A stretch of 64,000 nucleotides of DNA from Alphaproteobacteria bacterium (GTDB lineage Bacteria; Myxococcota_A; UBA796; GCA-2862545): positions 105,884-169,883 of the forward strand of contig JACKET010000015.1 in NCBI GenBank assembly GCA_020632875.1. The letters run 5' to 3'. The translations under genes and the position numbers were made by a program. Positions 58,475 through 64,000 of this stretch are shown in pieces. Numbering within the stretch: position 1 is the first letter of the stretch; each line of letters starts with the position of its first letter. The notes beneath the pieces were generated by a model, which searched no databases, was not told the DNA's origin, and saw nothing but the letters and a program-made list of their open reading frames with translations.

Positions 58475-59226
58475 TGCCGACGCTCCCTGGATCGACCTCG
58501 AGGATACCGCACCAGGCCCGCCAGCCGGTCGGCCTCGCGGACGTCGTCCGCCGACGGCGAGCCCGCCTCGACACGCCTCCGGTCCAGATCGGCGGCCAGG
58601 CCGGCGATCTCTGCGGGCTCGACGGTCGACAGGTCCAGCTCGACGCCGTGGTCGCCGACGATCTCCAGGCTCTCCGCAGTGGCCCGGACCTGGCGCATCG
58701 AGGACCACGGTGCGCTGAACGTGTCGCCCGCCACGTCCAGCACGAGACGATCGCGGTAGCAGCGCACCTCCACCGGGCGAATGCCGGGCCGCCCGGCGAC
58801 CACGAGCAACCCCAGCCCGACGAGCATCACGGCCAGGACCAGCCCCGGCGCGAGCGCGAGCCCCGCCGCGATCAGCGAGCCCGCGAGCATCACGAGGCAC
58901 ACGAGCACGAGCTGGAGGTACGGGTCGGGACGCCCCCACCGACCACTGAACCGCGCCACGTCGTGGTCGACCTCGCCCGTCCACACGGGAGCGATCTGCT
59001 CGGCCACCGCGGGGAGCGGCGACTCGTGCCCTCGCATCATGGCCGCGAGCGCGGCCGCGATCCCGAACAACCCGGCCGACAGGAGCCACTCGACCCGATG
59101 CCCGTTCGCGAGCGCCGCGAGATCGGGTGCCTCCGGGCGCATCCACACCGAAGCGAGCATCCGCGAAGCGGCCCATGCCGCAACGATGCCCGTCCCCAGC
59201 GCGCCCGCACGGGCCCGTCGACCCAT
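58471..59226 (-). CDS. Four-span membrane protein, possible partner of the 724-aa protein
   Basis: 251 residues. Hydrophobic segments near 10-30 (ALGTGIVAAWAASRMLASV), 48-68 (WLLSAGLFGIAAALAAMM), and two together at 103-145 (LQLVLVCLVMLAGSLIAAGL, VMLVGLGLLVVAG). A cytoplasmic-looking beta-rich tail follows (RCYRDRLVLDVAGDTFSAPW, SSMRQVRATAESLEIVGDHG), like a small PH-type domain. It could be an immunity or anchor protein for its neighbour; that is inference. ATG 59226 or GTG 59229 may start it; the SDR stop is 1-4 bases upstream. Confidence 0.72.
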   Translation of the reverse strand: MGRRARAGALGTGIVAAWAASRMLASVWMRPEAPDLAALANGHRVEWLLSAGLFGIAAALAAMMRGHESPLPAVAEQIAPVWTGEVDHDVARFSGRWGRPDPYLQLVLVCLVMLAGSLIAAGLALAPGLVLAVMLVGLGLLVVAGRPGIRPVEVRCYRDRLVLDVAGDTFSAPWSSMRQVRATAESLEIVGDHGVELDLSTVEPAEIAGLAADLDRRRVEAGSPSADDVREADRLAGLVRYPRGRSRERRQ

Positions 59227-59230
59227 CACC

Positions 59231-60655
59231 TCACCAGTCCGTGGGCCGGTAGTCCTTCAGGAACTGGCCCCAGACGTGCTCGCCCGTCGCGATGCCCGCG
59301 AAGATCGGGTCGACGATGCGCGCGGCGCCGTCGACGATGTCGAGCGGCGGGTGGAACCCGTGCTCCTCGCGCTTGCGCTCGGCGTGGTGGACGGGGTCTT
59401 CGTCGGTCACCCAGCCCGTGTCGACGCTGTTCATGTGGATGCCGTCCTCGATGTACTCGAGCGCGGACGTGCGGGTCAGCATGTTGAGCGCGGCTTTCGC
59501 CATGTTCGTGTGCGGGTGCTTGCTCGACTTGAAGATCCGGTAGAACTGCCCTTCCATCGCCGAGACGTTCACGATGTGCGCGTCGCGCGTGGGCAGCCGC
59601 ATCAGCGGCTTCAGGCGCGCATTGAGGACGAACGGCGCGACGGCGTTCACGAGCTGCACCTCGAGCAGCTCCAGCGTCGGGACCTCGGACAGCCCGAGCC
59701 GCCAGCTGTTCACCTCGCGCAGGTCGACCTGCTGCAGATCCGCGTCGAGCACGCCGGCCGGGAACAGGTGCGCGGAGGTCGTGTCGTCGGGCAGCAGCGC
59801 CACCTGCGAGAGCTCGGCCGATGACGTGCCGGACGGCGCGAGCACGGCGCGGGCCTCGGCCGTGAGCGCGTCGGGCGCGCGCTCCCCCTCCATCAGGTGG
59901 TCGTAGAAGCCGGGCGGACGGCGCACCGTCTGGCACGCGTTGTTGATGATGAAGTCGAGCCGGTCGAGCCGCGCGAGCAGGTCGCGGCACAGGCCCTCCA
60001 CCGCGGGGACCTGGCGCAGGTCGATGCCCACGACCTCGAGCCGGTCGGACCAGTCCGCGAAGTCGTCGAGCGCGGCGTAGCGGCGGGCCGCATCACGCGG
60101 GAACCGCGTGGTGACGATGACCCTGCAGCCCGCGCGCAGCAGCATCACCGCGGCCTGGAAGCCGATCTTCACCCGCGCGCCCGTGACGAGCGCCACCCGG
60201 CCGGCGAGATCCGCCTCGGGGTGGCGCTTCCGGTAGTTGAGATCGCCACAATCGAGGCACATCTGGTCGTAGAAGAAGTGCACCTCGCGGTACGACCGGC
60301 GGCAGCAGTAGCAGACGCGCTCCTCGAGGGTCGCGCCGATCGGGGGCGGCAGGTCGCCGGGCCCGCCCGCACGGGGCGTCTGAAAGATCGGGTTCTCGCG
60401 CAGCTGCCGGATGCCCGTCTTCGCGAGCAGGGCCCGCTGATCCTCGCGGCGCTGGCGCTGATCGCGGGACCGGTGGGCCCGCTCGAGCTTCTTCCGCTCC
60501 TTCTTCGTCGGCTTCGACGCGCGCCCCGCCGCCATCAGCAGGCGCTTGCGCAGATCGGCATCGAGAGAAGCCAGGATCGACCGGTCTTCGACGACCCGCT
60601 CGAGCAGCTCGGCGGCGGAGAGGGCCTTGAGGACGAGGTCGTCGCGCTCCGACAT
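59231..60655 (-). CDS. Zinc-finger SDR oxidoreductase-like protein, atypical
   Basis: 474 residues. The N-terminal 100 residues are basic and helical (KPTKKERKKLERAHRSRDQR). A zinc finger follows: RVCYCCRRSYREVHFFYDQM, CLDCGDLNYRKRHPEADLAG. Then an SDR: VALVTGARVKIGFQAAVMLL, CRVIVTTRFPRDAARRYA, LDFIINNACQTVRRPPGFYD, HIVNVSAMEGQFYRIFKSSK, HPHTNMAKAALNMLTRTSAL. The position of the catalytic Tyr in the Y-x3-K motif is Thr (TNMAK), so classic SDR chemistry is doubtful. TTAGAG lies 8 bases before the ATG, so the message may be leaderless. First gene of the five-gene operon. Confidence 0.85.
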   Translation of the reverse strand: MSERDDLVLKALSAAELLERVVEDRSILASLDADLRKRLLMAAGRASKPTKKERKKLERAHRSRDQRQRREDQRALLAKTGIRQLRENPIFQTPRAGGPGDLPPPIGATLEERVCYCCRRSYREVHFFYDQMCLDCGDLNYRKRHPEADLAGRVALVTGARVKIGFQAAVMLLRAGCRVIVTTRFPRDAARRYAALDDFADWSDRLEVVGIDLRQVPAVEGLCRDLLARLDRLDFIINNACQTVRRPPGFYDHLMEGERAPDALTAEARAVLAPSGTSSAELSQVALLPDDTTSAHLFPAGVLDADLQQVDLREVNSWRLGLSEVPTLELLEVQLVNAVAPFVLNARLKPLMRLPTRDAHIVNVSAMEGQFYRIFKSSKHPHTNMAKAALNMLTRTSALEYIEDGIHMNSVDTGWVTDEDPVHHAERKREEHGFHPPLDIVDGAARIVDPIFAGIATGEHVWGQFLKDYRPTDW

Positions 60656-60752
60656 GCGCGACGCTCTAACCAGGGGAAGGTCGAAGGGAGACCCGCGGGA
60701 GGTCTTCCCGCGCACTCTGTGGCATCGTCCGCACACAATCCGGAGACAGCCG

Positions 60753-63719
60753 ATGAAGTGGACCCTCCTCGTGGCCCTGTCCCTCCTCGCCGCCTGCAAG
60801 GGCGAGCAGGTCGACACCGACACCGACGCGGACGCCGACACCGACGCGGATTCCGACGCCGATACGGACGCCGACGCCGATACGGACGCCGATGCGGACA
60901 CGGACGCCGATGCGGACACGGACGCCGATGCGGACACGGACGCCGATGCTGACACGGACACGGACACCGATGCTGACACCGACACCGATGCCGACGCCGA
61001 CACCGACACCGATACGGACACGGACTCCGACACGGACTCGGACACCGACGCGGACACCGATACCGACGCGCTGTTCACGGTAGGCGGCACGATCGACGGG
61101 CTCACGGGCACGGTGGTGCTGCGGCTCGCGGGCGGCGACGACGTGACGCTCGACACCGATGGGAGCTTCACGTTCCAGACGGCCCTCGCGGACGGCACAT
61201 CGTACGCCGTCTCGGTGCTCACCCAGCCCACCGGGCCCATCGCGCACTGCGCCGTCGCCGGGGGCTCGGGCACCGTCCAGGGTGCCGACGTGAACGCCAT
61301 CTCCGTCGTGTGCGCCACCCTCGCCCGCTACCCGACCAACGGCTCCGACTGGGGCGACCACGTGGCGGCCGGCCAGGGCGACGTGGCGTGCGACCCGGAT
61401 GCCGCGGGGCTCGGCTGCACCGACTGTTTCGACGGCGGATCGGCGCGCCAGGTCCGCGTGCCGGGCTTCGCGAGCTGCGCGGGACTGACGGCCACCGACC
61501 AGATGTCGGCGTTCACCTGGTCGTGCGTCGAAGAGAACGGCGGCGTGACGTTCGTGAGCAGCGGCATCCCCGGTCGCCTGCGCAACCTGCTCGACGCGGG
61601 CGGCACGGCGTTCCTCGCGAACAGCGTCACGGTCTCGGACGGCACGGGCACCGTGTTCACGAGCGACCCGATGGTGTGGTGGTCGAACCCGATCGTCGAC
61701 GGGAGCGCGGGGGTCGCCGCGGCCGCGGACGGCACGATCTACGTCGTCGACAACGCGAGCAGCGTGGACTTCGCGCTCGACAACGTGTCCGGCGCGGCCC
61801 TGCTGTTCCGCGACGTGGCCGTGAGCGGCTCGGGGGCCACGAACATCGTCGCGGCCTCGGGGTCCGACTTCCTGCGCATCGAGGGCGGCCTGTGGACGGT
61901 GGGCGGCGTGCGCGGCGCCCTGCTCGCGAACACCCGGTGCTCCACGATCACCCAGGCCTCGATCTCCGGCGGCAACCTCGGCGTCGAGCTCACGGGGGCC
62001 TCGCACTCCAACCACCTCGACCAGCTCGCGCTCTCCGGGCACGGCATCGCTGGCGTCAACGTGGTGGGCACGAACGGCAACGAGATGCGCGACCTCTGGC
62101 TCACCGACCTCCAGGCCGACACGTCGGGCCGCGGCGTCGACGTGAACCGGGCCGACGGGCTGCGCGTCTCCGGCCTCGACGCGTCCGACCACGCGACGAA
62201 CGGCATCCGGGTGCGGAACTCCATCGGCACCGAGCTCGACGGCATCACCGTCAGCGGGACGACCGGCGGGAGGGGCATCGAAGCGACCGACATCGTCGTC
62301 GCGACCGACCTCGTGTCCACCGACAACAGCTCCGACGGCATCGTGATCTCGGGGACGAGCTGCGACTTCTCGGGGCTGACGGCCTCGCGCAACGGCGGGC
62401 GCGGCATCCGGTTCCAGCCCGTGATCGACTGCGCGATCGACACCGTGCAGGTCGACTCGAACACGAACGACGGCCTGATCCTCGACAACAACTGCACCGA
62501 CAGCACGTTCACCGACGTGCGCGCGTTCCTGAACGGCATCGACGGCGTGCTGGCCGGCGGCGGCACCACGTCCGGCAACCGGTTCCACCGCACGATCTCG
62601 GCGTTCAACGGCGATACCGGCGTGGACATCGGCGGCGACCGGACGCTGTTCCAGGACGTGAAGGTCTACGACAACGAGCGCACGGGCATCATCGTGACCG
62701 GCGAGAACACCGTGCTCGTCGACGTGCTCGCCACGAACAACGGCACCCGCACGCCCAACCCCGCAGACCGCGAGCAGTTCGGCGTGCACGTGATCAACGC
62801 GGACTCGACGGCGCTGCACTTCGCGACCCTCGCCAACAACTGGACGGGCGGCGCGGCGGTCGCGAGCACGAACAACACGACGCTCGTGAACATCGCCTCG
62901 GTGAACAATGGGATCGGCATCGCCTGGTTCGACGGGGGCTCGCACCTCGCCGCGAACCTCGGCATCACCGACTCCGACGGCGTCGAGGTCGTGCTCACCG
63001 CGACTGAGGTGTCCTTCCAGGGCCACCTCAAGCTCGGGTTCGGCGGCTGCGACTCGAACCTGCCCGACGACGGCCTGACGGACGTGGACTGCATGGAGGA
63101 GGACCCGCCCTCGTCGCTGATCTCGATCCAGGGCGTGCAGACGGCCGAGGTGCCGGGCTCGTTCGTCGCGAAGCTCATCGTCGACGACGCCGCGTCGAAC
63201 TTCGACGTGAACGGCGCGGCGCAGTTCGCGACCGACGTGGACTGGACCCAGCTCGAGCTGCGCGACCGGGCGTGGGGCCACGACGGGGTGCCGGCGTTCC
63301 CGGACGTGGAGAACCTCGGCATGTGCGGGCCCACCGAGACCTGCCGGATCTACGACTGGGGCCTGTCGAGCTCGGACGGCGGGCTGTTCATGCGGAGCGA
63401 CGTGCCCATCGGCAACGAGACCTGGCCGCACATCTGGACGATCCCGGGCGCGGCCAGCACGCCCGACTGCGAGGCGGCCGTGCCGGGCTCGGTGTGGACG
63501 GGCACCGCGTGCCGCACGACGTTCCTGCGGTTCGCGTACGAGGTGTTCGGCGACGGGGTCGGCAACGACAACGGGCTGTGCGAGTCGAACGAGGTGTGCC
63601 AGCACGCGCCGAACTTCGGGCGCTACCAGGGCCACGGCCCCCTTGCAGAGATCGCCTTCACGCCGGGCGCGCTCACGGGCATCACGCTCGAGAGCCACAC
63701 GCTGAACGGCTTCTTCTAG
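60753..63719 (+). CDS. Beta-helix lipoprotein on an Asp/Thr/Ala repeat stalk
   Basis: 988 residues. Lipobox LSLLAAC (Cys15), then residues 19-106 are almost only Asp, Thr, Ala and Ser in DTDAD units, encoded by GACACCGAC/GACGCCGAT codons. LFTVGGTIDGLTGTVVLRLA and FTFQTALADGTSYAVSVLTQ form a small beta domain (106-190), followed by a parallel beta-helix of about 500 residues with Asn/Gly turns (ISGGNLGVELTGASHSNHLD, GTNGNEMRDLWLTDLQADTS). The stalk would bind calcium and lift the helix off the membrane. ATG 60753 is preceded by CGGAGA 8 bases upstream. Confidence 0.9.
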   Translation: MKWTLLVALSLLAACKGEQVDTDTDADADTDADSDADTDADADTDADADTDADADTDADADTDADADTDTDTDADTDTDADADTDTDTDTDSDTDSDTDADTDTDALFTVGGTIDGLTGTVVLRLAGGDDVTLDTDGSFTFQTALADGTSYAVSVLTQPTGPIAHCAVAGGSGTVQGADVNAISVVCATLARYPTNGSDWGDHVAAGQGDVACDPDAAGLGCTDCFDGGSARQVRVPGFASCAGLTATDQMSAFTWSCVEENGGVTFVSSGIPGRLRNLLDAGGTAFLANSVTVSDGTGTVFTSDPMVWWSNPIVDGSAGVAAAADGTIYVVDNASSVDFALDNVSGAALLFRDVAVSGSGATNIVAASGSDFLRIEGGLWTVGGVRGALLANTRCSTITQASISGGNLGVELTGASHSNHLDQLALSGHGIAGVNVVGTNGNEMRDLWLTDLQADTSGRGVDVNRADGLRVSGLDASDHATNGIRVRNSIGTELDGITVSGTTGGRGIEATDIVVATDLVSTDNSSDGIVISGTSCDFSGLTASRNGGRGIRFQPVIDCAIDTVQVDSNTNDGLILDNNCTDSTFTDVRAFLNGIDGVLAGGGTTSGNRFHRTISAFNGDTGVDIGGDRTLFQDVKVYDNERTGIIVTGENTVLVDVLATNNGTRTPNPADREQFGVHVINADSTALHFATLANNWTGGAAVASTNNTTLVNIASVNNGIGIAWFDGGSHLAANLGITDSDGVEVVLTATEVSFQGHLKLGFGGCDSNLPDDGLTDVDCMEEDPPSSLISIQGVQTAEVPGSFVAKLIVDDAASNFDVNGAAQFATDVDWTQLELRDRAWGHDGVPAFPDVENLGMCGPTETCRIYDWGLSSSDGGLFMRSDVPIGNETWPHIWTIPGAASTPDCEAAVPGSVWTGTACRTTFLRFAYEVFGDGVGNDNGLCESNEVCQHAPNFGRYQGHGPLAEIAFTPGALTGITLESHTLNGFF

Positions 63720-63773
63720 AGAGAACGCCGAAGAACGCAGACGAGAAGGACACCTTTCTGTGTCGGAAGGCGT

Positions 63774-63855
63774 CGGGCTCCGAGCGTCTCAGGGCCTCAC
63801 GCAGATGACGCAGAAGGACGCAGATGACGCAGAAACGAGGCCGTTGCGGGTCGAT
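63774..63855 (+). repeat. Dispersed repeat, copy C
   Basis: CGGGCTCCGAGCGTCTCAGG then GCCTCACGCAGATGACGCAG, AAGGACGCAGATGACGCAGA. The first 63 bases are identical to 11169-11231. Beyond, ACGAGGCCGTTGCGGGTCGA diverges but stays recognisable. It begins 54 bases after the end of the beta-helix lipoprotein gene. Confidence 0.9.
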
Positions 63856-63920
63856 CGCCCTCAGTCCCCGGGGCCGGGGCCCTGGGTGAAGAAGGGTGCT
63901 ACGGCGCCGTGAATCGCGAC

Positions 63921-64000
63921 AACCGAACTTCAAGCGATCGACCGATGTCTCTGTGGGGTCTGACCCCAGGAAGACATGGGTCGATCGTTTGGAGTCGGTT
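63921..64000. repeat. 80-bp palindrome running to the window end
   Basis: The centre TGGGGTC-T-GACCCCA (63954-63968) is perfect. Arms CGATCGACCGATGTCT (63935) and AGACATGGGTCGATCG (63972-63987) have one mismatch. Beyond them AACCGAACTTCAAG pairs with TTTGGAGTCGGTT with one gap and wobble pairs. The element may continue past the window. GGGTCTGACCCC centres are common in REP/MITE-type sequences in my recollection; no transposase is visible here. Confidence 0.8.

Overview
The window is high-GC DNA from a bacterial chromosome that looks like Myxococcota. Grounds for this are two long secreted proteins with MopE-type acidic repeats, one ending in a MYXO-CTERM-like tail (39962-42523), a eukaryote-like Ser/Thr kinase, many short-signal lipoproteins, von Willebrand A proteins, frequent GTG/TTG starts and gene pairs joined by 4-base GTGA/ATGA/TTGA overlaps. 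The assignment rests on gene content only. I saw no tRNA, rRNA, integrase, phage module or CRISPR array.

Layout. 1-2640: a flavin-reductase-like gene cut by the edge, a DUF2314-ankyrin protein, PhnA and an unknown. 2641-4194: gene-free, filled by a compound repeat with 46-bp-period arrays, then a large inverted repeat. 4195-11004: a vWA protein, a HigA-like regulator coupled to a nucleotidyltransferase (with a perfect palindromic operator), a four-gene Mla-type lipid-transport operon (MlaE, MlaF, MlaD, LprI-like lipoprotein) and a divergent Ser/Thr kinase. 11005-12001: gene-free, three pairs of inverted sequences nested in one another. 12002-18808: an aminotransferase / PLP-decarboxylase / ATP-grasp / unknown operon, then a three-gene membrane operon. 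18888-25964: a DUF4253 protein, a TetR-GMC oxidoreductase operon with its operator, a secernin-like C69 peptidase and small genes. 26087-28297: SulP transporter plus beta-carbonic anhydrase, a likely bicarbonate uptake pair. 28359-36541: Cys-rich lipoprotein, FrnE-like DsbA, a tiny secreted peptide, universal stress protein, epimerase, S9 peptidase and surface lipoproteins. 36712-42523: FecR-like protein coupled to a CHASE2-adenylate cyclase, and a MopE/beta-helix surface protein. 42511-50170: a DUF455-ATP-grasp fusion, a metalloprotease with a VHL-like domain, an acyl-CoA dehydrogenase, a diiron protein coupled to a class V aminotransferase, and a second HExxH lipoprotein. 50258-63719: a giant MopE lipoprotein, a five-gene operon (SDR, membrane protein, glycine-rich hydrophobic protein, zinc ribbon, ATPase-TPR-winged-helix regulator) and a beta-helix lipoprotein on an Asp/Thr/Ala stalk. 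63720-64000: another copy of the 11-kb dispersed repeat and an 80-bp palindrome running to the window end.

The strongest candidates for something new are the PLP/ATP-grasp operon (12002-16348), the DUF455-ATP-grasp fusion (42511-44418), the five-gene operon around the glycine-rich protein (53751-60655), the HigA-nucleotidyltransferase pair, and the non-coding repeat families. Functions given for unrecognised proteins are inference from motifs and context; no searches were run.
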